This document shows positions 1 through 10,080 of a stretch of 64,000 nt of DNA, in pieces. A model generated the notes under the pieces. That model saw only the letters and a program-made list of their open reading frames with translations. It had not been told where the DNA came from and searched no databases. A program made the translations under genes and the position numbers. Numbering within the stretch: the first letter of the stretch is position 1; each line of letters opens with the position of its first letter. This DNA is from Citrus sinensis (taxonomy: Eukaryota > Streptophyta > Magnoliopsida > Sapindales > Rutaceae): the NCBI RefSeq assembly GCF_022201045.2, contig NC_068557.1, positions 4,402,001 to 4,466,000 on the forward strand, written 5' to 3'.

Positions 1-471
1 CAAGTAATGTCCAGGTAAGAGAGGTGGCTTTGTCTGGGTTAAGGAGATGTTCCAAAGTGAGAGTAATTGGTAGGACTAACTTAGTGGCATAAAGGACTGT
101 TATGCACCAGATGTACCATAACACATCTTCAGTGGTTTCTCTGGATGGATCAAGGGTTAAACCTGTAAGGAACAGATTTTCCGGGTGGAAGGAGGAAAAT
201 GGAAAGGGTTATGTGACAAGGTAGGCTTTCATGAAGAAGCGAAAGAGAGCTTTCTTTGCAAAATTCTTGGATGGCAAAGACAGAAGAGAAGTTTTTGTTA
301 AAGGGAAAAATTTTCTTGGTGAGAGCTTCTGGGGGTAATGATGTAGTCATGGAGATGATCGGAAAGTGGTATGTAGTAGAAAACAAGGTGAGAGGTTTTT
401 CTGGTTTTGAGAGTCTGGATAGCATTTGTGTGGTCAGCATTCCATACTGGGGGCTTCTTTTTCAATAAAGC

Positions 472-1100
472 TTAAAGGTGATGAGTGTAGTGATCCACAT
501 GTGGGATGAAGTCTCTGATGTAATTGATGATGCCGAGAAACTGTTGAACTTGCCTTTTGGAAAGTTGCTGATCTGGAAAGTGAAGCAACTTTTGGGCAAT
601 GTGTTTTCCTAGCTGATAATGGCCATCTTTTATGATCATGCCAAGGAATTCAATGTTCTCTGTGGCAATGGTGCTTTTCTTGGCAGACAGCATAATTCCA
701 TGATTTTGGACAATATCATATAATTGAGTTAACAGCTGGCGATGTTCATCATGTGATCCTGAAAAAAGTAAGATATCGTCAATGTAAATCAATGCATGAT
801 GCAGGATGGGCTGAAAGATATGGACCATGGATTTTTGAAAAATGGATAGGGCAGTTTTGAGGCCAAAGGGTAAGACGGTCCATTGGAAATGGGCATTTGG
901 GATACAAAAAGCAGTTTTGTAACGCTCAGAGGGTTCAATGCCTAATTGCCAGAAACTTGATTTTAAATCGAATTTTGAAAAGATCTGGGTATTTTTTAGA
1001 AAAGTAAACATGCTTTGTCTACGGGGCAAGGGAAACTTGTCATCCTGCAAAAACATGTTTAATGGCTGGTAGTCGGGTTGGAGTTCATCTGGAAGAGAGG
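472..1100 (-). pseudogene. Reverse transcriptase domain remnant
   Basis: The frame contains the RT landmarks FSKFDLKSSFWQLGI, KTAFCIPNAHFQW, PFGLKTA, the catalytic motif YIDDILLFS, and LGIINYIRDFIP, in the normal order. The sequence type is that of the gypsy/caulimovirid clade. It lacks the N-terminal fingers region because of the deletion at its start. Past 472 the connection and RNase H region (1-471) is recognisable only in pieces across frames with several stops. No intact polymerase is encoded. Confidence 0.85.
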
Positions 1101-1842
1101 CTAGAAAGACATGTTTTAATGTCAGTTCATTGAATCTATTAAGCTTATAGAACAACAGGGACATTCACTAGTAATGGAAATCAAGATCCTTAGCATTGAG
1201 GGAACATCATTTCATGTTGAGATAGTCTCGACGTGCAGCTTCAAAGACTGTAGAAGGGTCTCCAAGGAATTGATCATGGAGAACAGCAAGAGCACTTGAG
1301 ACTTCTAGTAGATCCACAAACTGTAATTGGCGGTAGCGACCTAAAGAATCAAACCAATCTCTTAGAGCACCCGTAAAACGAGTAGCAAACCCTCTAAGGA
1401 CTGATTGAGTTGTGGCTCCTGGACGTAGCATTTGAATGTCAATCTAGGAAGACATTTCATTAAGGCGATCACGCCATTTATGAGATGGAAGATCATCAAA
1501 AGTGAACCATGGGCCATTTGAAGATTTTTGACTGGGTGAACTGGTATGGGCTTGAGCTGGAGGGGGTTGGTTTGTGGCAGAAGATTCAGGCATTTCTTCT
1601 TCAACTTCTGAGGGAATATCAACATATGGTTCTGTATGGGAAGTTTGGCCTTGAGGAGGTTGATCAGGTTGGGCCATCAAGATTCTGGTGATATCAGCAT
1701 AAGACTTTTCAGAATCACTAGTGGATACTGAAGATTCTGTGTCAGTCTCAGTATGGCTATCGGAAACAGCTAGATTTGAATCAGAAGTTTGGTCATCTGT
1801 AGTAGGAGAGTGGTCGACCGTATGGGCACTAAACTGATGCAT
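1075..1842 (-). pseudogene. Gag/capsid-like segment, interrupted and truncated
   Basis: An acidic Ser/Thr/Asp-rich leader (1842-1444) ends at a stop. The same frame then continues at once into a capsid-like stretch (1431-1207) with the motifs ALRDWFDSLG, VLHDQFLGDP and EAARRDYLNMK. After a further stop and frame change it continues at the start of the next frame as MSLLFYKLN and LPDELQP. It then runs directly into reverse-transcriptase sequence near 1075. The rest of the capsid, the zinc knuckle (no CxCxxxGHxxxxC is present) and the protease are missing, so an internal deletion has joined gag to RT. Confidence 0.6.
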
Positions 1843-1879
1843 TGGTTGTTTATCTTTGGATTGAGAAGGTGGTTGGGAT

Positions 1880-2790
1880 TCAGTTGGTAGTGGAGGTACT
1901 GGTGGCGATGCCGGAGTATGACCAGGAGAGTGTTGGGCAGGGATGGTAATAGATGATGGATGATGGATGAAATGTGACGGGTTGCGGTTGAGGTTTAGGC
2001 TTTGGTTTAGGTGGTGGTGGTAATGGATTGTCTCTAAAAAGAGTATGGGTCATGCCAAATAACTTGGAATGATCATACTGTCGGATGGGGGAAAGCATAG
2101 AGGCAAATTGATGATAAGTTGGACCTATGGAAGGGATAAGAGGTGACGTGGTAAAAAGGGTAGGTCTGTGTTTTTCAGATTCAATCTGATCAAGTTCAGC
2201 TTTTAAGCGTCTGATTTTCCTTTCCTTTTGGTCAAATTCTAGGCCATAATAGCGCTGGGCAAGCATAGCTCGTAGCTCAAAATCGAGTTGAGTAATTCTA
2301 GACTGGAGATTTTGGTGGATCTGCTGCATCTGTGCAGAGATGGAGTCAACTTTTGTCTCAAGTTGTTCAGTTCGTAAACTGATGTGCTCAACTTTGGAGT
2401 TGATATTCAACAAAGTATCATTCTGTGCTCTGGCATTTTGGGTTTGCCAGTTGAGGACTGATTCAAAAAGTTTAGGAGGTTCTAAGTGGCCAGATGAGGT
2501 AATTGGTGAAGGGACAAAGGGTTTGGACACGGCATTCCGTTGGGAATCGGTATAAGTGTCTAAAGGAGGAAAAAAGGAAGAATAGTCTAAAGAAGTGGAT
2601 GAAAACATCATAGAAGTGAGTGGCGGTGTTGGAAGTTGGATTGGTGATGGAGTCTCAAATTTGCAATACTTTGTAATCCATTTGAGTTCTTTTTGGTAAA
2701 AGGGTAATGGAGCTGGTGGAGTTGGAGGATCTTGTGGCGGTTTAGGATCATAGTGGTGGCAGGAAACTGGAGGTTTTTTCTTTTTGGGCT
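1880..2790 (-). pseudogene. Proline-rich and coiled-coil linker of the same polyprotein
   Basis: This frame carries a Pro/Thr/Ser-rich stretch (about 2790-2500). A heptad-patterned coiled coil follows (about 2480-2180; motifs NSKVEHISLRTEQLETK and RRLKAELDQIESEK), then a PPPPKPKPKPQPQP tract near 2010-1970. Between movement protein and capsid in caulimovirid polyproteins such a segment often resembles a virion-associated coiled-coil protein. It is one frame away from the movement domain upstream and from the gag-like segment downstream, so both junctions are frameshifted in this copy. Confidence 0.6.
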
Positions 2791-3779
2791 GTCTGGACAG
2801 TTGTAATCATTGAAGAATAGGTAAAGGAGAGCCGAGGAGGCTCTTGTGGAGCACTTGGAGATGGTTTAAAAGTCATTCGGACTGTTCCATCTTGGCGTCT
2901 TTCAAACATGCTTTCAAATGTCTGAATTGGAGCTGTATTGTTATGGAACTGTTCATAGTTGGAGATCCATTCAAGAGACATAAGCTTGATGAGCTCATGA
3001 CGGGGAATTTGTCTTGGGATTTGGATTATGGTTGGGATCTGGTCAGATTCGGCTAAGACCATGAGGGTATCCGAATGATGTTCAGGAGTTGGTAGATCTA
3101 AGGCATGATTTTGAAGCCTATAGACCAATTGGTGGTGTAAGGTGGCAATTTTGGCAGAAGAAATTTGTTCAGCACCTTGAATTTGAACTTGAACCTTCAA
3201 GGTTGTGGGCAAGTTGGGATCTTGGAGAGAAAGGTTAAAGTTTGGATAGAAGGCGAGTAAAATACTGCCTGCATGGAGGGCAGTGAGAACAGTGCCGATA
3301 ACAGCATCTTGGTACTGTTTAAACCGGGTATCAAGCATAGCAAGGCGAGCTGTAACCGGTAAACCTTTTCTTCCATGAAGAGTAAGGATTAATTTGATGC
3401 CTCCAAGATGAAGATGAGTATAACCTTCTCGTTTCCAGTTGGAGAGCAACTCGGAAGGAATCTCCAGAGTGACATATTGCTCAGCAGAGGTGGCTTGAAG
3501 AGCACACTGATGCAGGCGGGAAGACTGGATATATTATTTAGAATGAGGGCGTCTGGTAGAGATGAGGATGCGGATACTGCGGGTAAAGAAGTTAGGTCGT
3601 TTGTACAACTGAGAATGGCTAATAAGAGGGTAAGAGGACTCACTGATTTGGACTGATTCAGGAATATAAGAATATTCTACAAGGTTTTTAATCTTATTGG
3701 TGGTATGAGAAGTGCAAGATCTGGGCAAAGAAAGAGTAGAAGAAAGAGTAACAGGAGGTAAAGATGAAGTGGAAGCCAT
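2748..3779 (-). pseudogene. Movement-protein-like (30K superfamily) N-terminal domain, broken
   Basis: An ATG at 3779 opens a frame of about 80 codons that hits a TAA at about 3534. The same frame resumes at once and continues to 2748, so one nonsense change separates the two parts. The second part has the pattern I associate with the caulimovirid movement domain of these elements: a WKREGYTHLHLGG block, a GRKGLPVTAR block, and a middle containing AVIGTVLT and HAGS. The family role is cell-to-cell transport of a viral genome; here it is only a remnant. After residue ~205 the frame shifts into the proline-rich linker near 2780. Family assignment is from remembered motifs, not a search. Confidence 0.7.
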
Positions 3780-3833
3780 GAATGAGAAGGTCTCTTTGCG
3801 CCTGAAGTTTTAGAGAGCAAAATAGAAAAAGCC

Positions 3834-4189
3834 TTAAATTATACCATTTTGGTCAGGAAAACGTTGATTTAGAAAACATAAAAGTTTCAAGGATGGGTAT
3901 GAAAATCTTCATTAACTATGAAAATATGTTTAAAATAATAATAATAATTAAAGAATATTGTAATAAATCAGTTTAACTTAGATTTTTTTTATGTTTGATT
4001 TATATTTAGAAATTATTGTTTGTGAATTTTTGGTGTTGTTGTATTTTTTTTATATGTTAAATTGTCGATTGTTAAATTATAATTGAATTTTATTTAATAT
4101 TATCATGTAAATTATTAAATTTAAAATTATTATTATGCGGATCCAAATATCCAGAATATCCACCCTTTTTTTGGATATTTCTATACTTG
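3834..4189. other. AT-rich intergenic spacer
   Basis: No coding potential or clear repeat is seen. It separates the retroelement remnant from paralogous block A. Confidence 0.5.
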
Positions 4190-4556
4190 TGGTGAGTTTA
4201 TTTTTTTGGATACAATTAGCCGCACTTTTTTTTTTATAACAACATTATTTTGATGAGTTTTAAAAAATAAGATAAATATTCTTTTAGTCATTATAATTTA
4301 AGTTAATTATCTATTTAGTCCACGTATTTTTAAAAATTATATAAAAGATTTGTAGCAATCTCACAAAATAATTTATCAAAAATCTAACTACTTTAATATT
4401 GAATGCTGCTTATTTTATCAACCCCAAAACGACACTAAAGGTTCCCAAAGGTCTTTGTACCAAGTCAAATAAGATAAATAAAAATACGGTGGCAACAAAT
4501 TCAAACTTGTCACAGCTTCTTGTATTCTAGCTTTTAAATTAAAACTAAATGTGTAT
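4190..4556. repeat. Left part of paralogous block A (copy of 22440-22815)
   Basis: The segment matches 22440-22815 closely, for example at TATAACAACATTATTTTGAT and at TCAAACTTGTCACAG. Part of it (about 4490-4520) also matches the sequence just upstream of the intact PPR gene at 32195-32225. It therefore derives from the promoter side of the PPR gene. It ends at the target site of the two SINE insertions. Confidence 0.8.
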
Positions 4557-4776
4557 TTTTTTTTTGAACCACGAGATGGTCATGAGCGGACCCTAACTGT
4601 GGGAGGCACCTTTAAGCCCGTACCACAATCTAGACTAACCCCCGCTCGCACCAGGTCGGCCTGTAAGGGGTAAAGTGCTGGCCAAAGTGGTGACTCCATA
4701 CGAGAGCGGGGCTTGAACCTCTGACTTCTCTTAAGGAGTGAAAGTGTCAAACCACTTACATCAACCAACTTTGGTT
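4557..4776 (-). mobile_element. tRNA-derived SINE, copy 1
   Basis: On the minus strand it starts AACCAAAGTTGG. It has an A-box-like TGATGTAAGTGG and a B-box GGTTCAAGCCC about 45 bases later, and ends in an A-tail (the T-run at 4557-4566). It is flanked by ACTAAATGTGTAT at 4544-4556 and again at 4777-4789. The paralogous site at about 22803-22816 is empty. It shares its 3' body (GTGGTACGGGCTTAAAGG, CCTCCCACAGTT) with the neighbouring SINE. I do not assign a named SINE family. Confidence 0.8.
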
Positions 4777-4793
4777 ACTAAATGTGTATATTT

Positions 4794-5023
4794 ATTTATT
4801 TATTTATTTATTGGTTTTGACCATGAGGTATCCTGGGGAGGGCCCCAACTGTGGGAGGCACCTTTAAGCCCGTACCACAACCCAAACTAGAAGTCCATGC
4901 TCGAACCGAGAGGCACAGGTTCTCCCAACAAAGGCGACTTCCTTGCGACTCGAACTGGGGAGCAAACTCAATCAAGCCACTTAAGGGGACTTCATTGCCA
5001 GTGGAGCCAACACTTTGTTGGTT
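4794..5023 (-). mobile_element. tRNA-derived SINE, copy 2, same orientation and target
   Basis: The minus strand begins AACCAACAAAGTGTTGGC and has an A-box-like TGGCTCCACTGG and a B-box AGTTCGAGTC. It ends in an AAATAAATAAAT-type tail. AAATGTGTATATTT flanks it at 4780-4793 and 5024-5037. Its 5' head differs strongly from copy 1 while the 3' third is nearly the same, so the two are different subfamilies or one is a recombinant. Block B (22805 onward) has no insertion at this place. Confidence 0.8.
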
Positions 5024-5175
5024 AAATGTGTATATTTATAAATACACACAAACGACCACGCATTTATTTTTCATGTGTGCATTTATACACACACACACTC
5101 GCACAAAGGACTATATATAAACAGTCCTTTGTATTGTAGCGTTTACAATAAATGCATGGTCTGATCACTCATAAT

Positions 5176-5529
5176 ACCTAAACCCATGCAAGGATTATTC
5201 GCAAAGGATTAAATTATGTATGATATGTATCGAAAATATGGCTGTCTAAACCTAGCTCAAAATGTTTTTAACATGTCCCTTAGGGATGAAGTATCTCACA
5301 ATATACTTAATAGCGGGCCATTCTCAAACTAGTGATTGTTCAGAATCTCTGAGTTTGTTCTCCGAAATGCGGCTTTTGGGTATGAAGCATGATGTAGTAT
5401 CTTTTATGGGTGCTATATCAGCTTGTGCAAATCTGGCTGCAATGGAGTAAGGGAAAGAAATACATCGTGTTACAGTAAGAAAACATCTTCATACACATCT
5501 CTTTGATGCAAACTCAATTTTGGACTTCT
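5176..5529 (+). pseudogene. PPR pseudogene, block A (middle fragment)
   Basis: This corresponds to about 33752-34118 of the intact PPR gene. It starts at the same place as the block B copy, where upstream noncoding DNA is joined straight to the CATGCAAGGATTATTCGCAA part of the coding region. About 460 codons are therefore missing upstream in both copies. It has a small deletion (the CTGTTTCTCACCAATGC part), frame changes, and an internal TAA after GCTGCAATGGAG. It stops at GGACTTCT, where a hAT element has inserted. Confidence 0.9.
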
Positions 5530-5617
5530 CATAGGTGGCTCTTCCTTTAAATAACTTAGGCGGTTGCCTAGGGCCCCAATATAGATGAAGACCCTTAATT
5601 TTATTCCTAAATTATAG
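5530..5617 (+). mobile_element. Left end of a hAT-like element (truncated copy of 23345-24283)
   Basis: The first 88 bases start CATAGGTGGCTCTTCC and match the left end of the complete element in block B. It follows the target duplication GGACTTCT at 5522-5529. The rest of the element and everything up to the glycosyltransferase fragment has been deleted; the junction at 5615-5617 shows a TAG microhomology with both parents. Confidence 0.85.
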
Positions 5618-5760
5618 AAATTGAAATAATAACGAGAATTCATAAATTTAATTAACCAAGGAGTCCAGATTCTTTCTCCATCTTCTTGTACCATCCTATT
5701 GTCACCTGCAAATAGATTTTTTATCTTTGACTAACAAGCCAAAATAATAATATAATAGAA
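5615..5760 (-). pseudogene. Glycosyltransferase exon 3 start, block A fragment
   Basis: About 85 bases on the minus strand match the beginning of exon 3 of the intact gene (36600-36680), including ERIWTPW and IKFMNSRYYFNFY, and the preceding intron follows. Nothing else of the gene remains here. It is what is left of the tail-to-tail PPR/glycosyltransferase pair after the deletion from inside the hAT element. Confidence 0.85.
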
Positions 5761-6340
5761 AGTTTCAAGCAAAGGAATGAAACACTAAAAGATTACCTAT
5801 ATAGACACATACATATACATATACATGTATTCGCCTTACCTGTGATACCTTATTGAAATACTAACATAGTATTTAATATTATTGAAAAGTAATATATTTT
5901 TAATACATATTTAAATTATTGACTGTATACTAAATAATTATTATGAAAAAATATATATAAGTTAAGAATATGAAATTAAATTCATATTGACATTTATTAC
6001 AAAATATGATTTGTTTTACTATACACTAAATTAATAGGAAAAGTGTATTAATTTAATAAATTAAGCTAAATATAAGAATAAGTCATTTTAACGGTCAAAT
6101 TACCTAGATACCAAACTTAATTGTAGAAAATTTAAATTATTATGGACCTATGTGTTAAAACTTTAAATATTTTTACTTTTTTAATTTGTAACAAAAATCA
6201 GGGACTATAGTATCAATAACCGGACAAAAACGTCTTACTCATAGGGATGGCAGAAATTCCCATGGGGATGAGAACCCTTACAGATTTTTCCCATTCGAGG
6301 AGGGAATGAGGCGATTTTATACCCTATTTCTTCAATTTAA
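5761..6340. repeat. AT-rich spacer paralogous to 14440-14820
   Basis: Long matches to 14440-14820 are visible, for example TAAGTCATTTTAAC, GTCAAATTACCTAG and AAAATCAGGGAC. No gene is seen. It marks the continuation of the duplicated unit beyond the glycosyltransferase fragment. Confidence 0.6.
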
Positions 6341-6420
6341 TTACTCTAATTTTACTCTCAAAAAAGAAATAAAGCTAAAACAAATTAGATGGAAACATGA
6401 ATACACACACACACACACAC

Positions 6421-6510
6421 CTTGGACAGAACAAAGAAGATGACCCGATCACCCGAATTGAATTATGTGACGTTTATAATTTCAATTGCTTCTTCCTCGA
6501 GAACGCTGAT
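6421..6510 (-). pseudogene. bHLH exon 2 fragment with a stop
   Basis: The minus-strand translation matches the end of exon 2 of the intact bHLH gene (ISVLEEE..., FNSGDRVIF, VLSK followed by GT). A CAA codon has become TAA in the VTQFNS motif, so the frame is broken. The helix-loop-helix part and exon 1 are absent upstream. It lies beside a CA microsatellite, as does the intact copy. Confidence 0.85.
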
Positions 6511-6972
6511 ATATATATAAACCTAAAACCGAAATGCAAATAAAAACCAGTTCATAACAAAAGAATTCATCTGCAAGTGATCATTAATAGAATCATGGGA
6601 CGGTAGTGACAAAACAAAAATTAATTACAAAATGGACAATCTAAATTTAGTCGGGGAATGGATGGATGAGATTAGATCTCCTGCAAAAAATTCAAGCCTT
6701 TTTCCTACAAATTAAGGCTTGAGGAGAGATTAAAAGATCTTTTGGTCATTTCTCAACAAATTCAAGAGAATGATAAGAGAAACAATTTCACTTTCCAGAT
6801 ATAGAGCTTGCAAATACCTTTATACTTCAACTTTTCTTTTTAGATTAATCTCAAAACACCCTGACTTGATCATTGGAGTATTCTTCAAAGTACACTCCAT
6901 ATCAAAACCCTAACTTATTTTTTCAAATTATTAAAGGAAATTATTTGTTCAGATTGTTAATATGCATCAGCA

Positions 6973-7035
6973 TCAGAGAAGCAGTTCTTTCATCTGAATT
7001 CTTGAAGTTCCCACATTAATCCTCGAACTGATGGC
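6973..7035 (-). pseudogene. bHLH exon 3 copy
   Basis: After a TTTGCAG acceptor the frame reads AISSRINVGTSRIQMKELLL and stops. It is the 3' terminal exon of the bHLH family, two codons shorter than the intact copy (part of VQERL is lost). The matching exon 2 would be the truncated piece at 8273-8318, so this cannot make a full protein. Confidence 0.8.
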
Positions 7036-8272
7036 CTGCAAATACGTACGTACGTGTTCAAACAAATGAAAGATACATGTAATTTGCTTATTGTACTTAT
7101 AAATAATCCATACAAGTGAGAAAAAAGATAGAATCCATTATAGATCTTGAGATTAATTATCTAGTAATAACAAATACTCATCTCACCATAAAACTCCACC
7201 AGAACATCACTCAAGCCAAATTTTTTTCCAAATATTTTTGGCCTAGGTGGGTTCAGAAGTGTTTTAATATCATTACTATTCGTTTATTTAACTTTTATGG
7301 CTTCTGTTCTATCATGGGGTTCAGGTGCATTGAAAAGTCAAATATGATTATTTTGTCTTGTATTTAACAATGATTAATATTTTTTTTCTTTTTCCTTGAC
7401 ATTGTATCTTCGTTAGTATCTTCGTACGTGTTCAAACAAATGAAAGATACATATAATTTGTTTATTGCACTTACAAACAATCCATACAATTGAGAAAAGA
7501 AAAAGATAGAATACATTATTTCTCTTGAGATTAATTATTTAGGAATAACAAATACTCATCTCACCATAAAACTCAATTTATGCGGGGTTTACATTTTTCG
7601 AACTCATATCCAAACCCATGAGCTTGGGCCAGTCCAGATTTTTTAGCTAACCCTACTTCATTGGCATCTTATTGAAGTTATTTGAATAAAGTTATTTATT
7701 CAAAAACTAGGGATTAATAACTTTTTTAGCTTTTCAGTCAAATGAGTATTGACTTGGGCTTGGCTTGCACCCAGATGGAGCTAAAATAAATTTTTTTAAA
7801 AATAAAAGCAAAAACTCCAATGTGAACTAAAAGATTAAAAATATATATTAAAGTCTTTATTTTTCTTTTTTTTAAGTCTTTCAGTGCATTAAAAAGATAT
7901 TAAAATCCTTATAGGATAACATAATTAAGATTCAAAGCGAAGTTTTAAATTATTATACTCTCTATTGGATAACGTAATTAAGATTCAAAGCGAAGTTTTA
8001 AATTATTATGCTCTCTATTCACTCTTCAGCAAAGTAATTGAAAAGCAATTAATTTTTATTAATTATATATATTCAAGTGTAGAGAAATTTTATGCAAGAA
8101 AATTAAATGCGGGAGAGCCGATCGATATCGATGGTTTTAGCAGAAAACCAACTTGATTTCATGTTCTTCTTCAATTTAATCACTCTAATTTTACTCTCAA
8201 AAAAGAAATAAAGCTAAAACAAATTAGATAAAAAAATGATATATATATATATATATATATCGTGTGTGTGTG

Positions 8273-8318
8273 TGAATTGTGTGACGTTTATAACTTCAGC
8301 TGCTTTTTCCTTGATACT
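8273..8318 (-). pseudogene. bHLH exon 2 scrap
   Basis: Minus-strand sequence encodes the KEKAAEVINVTQF part of exon 2 and then runs into a (TG)n/(TA)n microsatellite in place of the exon end and splice donor. It pairs spatially with exon 3 at 6973-7035. Confidence 0.75.
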
Positions 8319-8751
8319 GAAATGCAAATAAAAATCAGTTCATAACAAAAGAATTCATCAGCAAGTGATCATTAACAGAATCATGTGATGGTAGTGACAA
8401 AAGAAAAATCAATTACAAAATGGACAATCTAAATTCAGTCGGGGAATGGATGGATGAGATTAGATCTCCTGCAAAAAATTCAAGCCTTTTCCTATAAATT
8501 AAGGCTTGAGGAGAGATTCAAAGATCTTTTGGTTATTTCTCAACAAATTCAAGAGAATGATAAGAGAAACAATTTCACTTTCCAGATATAGAGCTTGCAA
8601 ATACCTTTATACTTAAACTTTTCTCTTTAGATTAAAATACCCTGACTTGATCATTGGAGTATTCTTCAAAGTACACTCCATATCAAAACCCTAACTTATT
8701 TTTTCAGATTATTAATGCATATTATTTTTTCAGATTATTAATGGATCAGCA

Positions 8752-8814
8752 TCAGAGAAGCAGTTCTTTCATCTGAACTCTTGAAGTTCCCACACTAATC
8801 CTCGAATTGATGGC
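8752..8814 (-). pseudogene. bHLH exon 3 copy
   Basis: A TTTGCAG acceptor is followed by AINSRISVGTSRVQMKELLL and a stop. It has the same two-codon deletion as 6973-7035, so these two are sister copies. No matching exon 1 or 2 is found upstream; PPR block A' begins there instead. Confidence 0.8.
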
Positions 8815-9164
8815 CTGCAAATACGTACGTACGTGTTCAAACAAATGAAAGATACATGTAATTTGTTTATTGTACTTATAAATAATCCATACAAGTGAGA
8901 AAAGAGAGAGATAAAATCCATTATAGATCTTGAGATTAATTATCTAGGAATAACAAATACTGATGTCACCGTAAAACTCCACCCGAACATCACTCAAGCC
9001 AAATTCGTTTCCAAATATGTTTGGCCTAGGTGGGTTCAGAAGTGTTTTAATATCATTACTATTCGTTTATTTAAGTTTTTTGGGATGAAATCTATATGTA
9101 GACACATATAAATTGTTGTATCATGCATGCATATTTCGTCTGACGAATTGTTAATGCATCATAA

Positions 9165-9233
9165 TCAGAGGATCAGGTCTGTCAGTCGCTCTTGAACTCT
9201 TTCTGTTTCCACACCAAATCTTGAATTGATGGC
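9165..9233 (-). pseudogene. bHLH exon 3 copy, full length
   Basis: The frame reads AINSRFGVETERVQERLTDLIL then stop, the same length as the intact gene's exon 3. Its exons 1 and 2 are missing, since the next sequence upstream on this strand is the A' PPR remnant. It is an orphan terminal exon. Confidence 0.8.
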
Positions 9234-9584
9234 CTGCAAAAAGAGTAAAAGACGTACGTGCATAACTTTTGTTAATTTTCGAAAGTCAGCACCACCGACC
9301 AAGATAAGGCAGTCCATGGCATGCAATTATCATCATATATGTATGGACTATATGTACGTCCGTGTTCAAACCCATGCATCCTTTTCATATATTCTACCAT
9401 CCTTGTCAATCTATGTACACTAGGACTATTATTCGTGTAACTAATTTCATTTCTCAAGTTAATATTACATAATGTTATATTAAATTAAAATTTTAAATTT
9501 ATTTTTTTATTATAGTTTAAATTAATTATAACAAAAAAAAAACACTAATTAATGCAGCAAGTGCTTGCTGCAGCCAAACAGGAG

Positions 9585-10080
9585 GTTGCATTGCTAACAG
9601 CTTGTAGACGTACAGGGAGGACTATTACTGGAGAAGAGGGGAAGAAGAAGTACTCTAATGAAATGCAAACTCACAATGTTAAGCCAACAGAAAACAGAAA
9701 TGCACTATGCTTGTATGGTTGATCTCTTTGGCCGAGCTGGCCTTACGGAGGATGCATGCAGCGTAGTTCATCAAAAACCTGCCTGTTGAACCAGATACTA
9801 ATATCTGGTTACCTATTTATGCTCGATAGGGGCATGTCGAATCTATCGTAACGTAGAGTAGAGTTGGGGGCTTAGGCAGCTGAGCTTCTGTTTATACTGA
9901 AGGCCCAACACAGTGGATATTATATTCTTCTTTCAAACATGTATGCAGACGCAGGGAGATGGGATGAGGCTGGCAGGGTTAGGGCATCGATCAAATCAGG
10001 AGGCAAAGAAGAATCCTGGCTGCAGTTGGGTACAAAAAGTTAATGAGAGAATGAAGACCTTCACTCCGGGGCCTGTGTGA
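9585..10080 (+). pseudogene. PPR pseudogene, block A' (C-terminal part)
   Basis: This matches about 34310-34786 of the intact gene: ACMVDL, NLPVEPD, a broken GACRIY region, the LLSNMYADAGRWDEA stretch, KNPGCSWVQ and the terminal MKTFTPGPV then TGA. Several small insertions and deletions (for example around 9750-9860) shift the frame. It supplies the gene portion missing from block A, so A and A' may be the two halves of one ancestral copy split by the bHLH units. Confidence 0.9.

Larger units (their letters stand above)
1..3833 (-). mobile_element. Degenerate caulimovirid-like / MP-bearing gypsy-type reverse-transcribing element (3' end outside the window)
   Basis: Read on the minus strand the order is: N-terminal leader, 30K movement-protein-like domain, proline-rich and coiled-coil linker, gag-like capsid part, reverse transcriptase, RNase H remnant. 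This is the layout of plant endogenous pararetrovirus-like polyproteins that carry a movement domain. The copy is dead: an in-frame stop near 3534, frame changes near 2780 and 1930, a stop near 1444, a large internal deletion near 1070-1100, and many stops below 472. No LTR or primer-binding site is seen at its 5' side; homology fades into AT-rich sequence at about 3833. A second fragment of what looks like the same family is at 40402-41902. Whether it is an old integrated virus or a retrotransposon lineage with a movement domain cannot be settled here. Confidence 0.8.
6340..9240. repeat. Tandem bHLH-linked repeat units
   Basis: Three partly overlapping copies of the same bHLH intron 2 / 3'-flank sequence are visible: 6530-7330, 7420-7580 and 8330-9090. 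Further copies are at 15060-15500, while 7570-8270 matches 16290-16920. The units contain exon 2 and exon 3 scraps in the order expected of tandem gene copies. Pairs such as 6540-6800 and 8325-8600 are nearly identical, which suggests a recent local duplication. Confidence 0.8.

Noticed and set aside
9552..9575. GCAGCAAG-TG-CTTGCTGC palindrome
   Set aside because: Only 8-bp arms at a rearrangement edge; could be chance.
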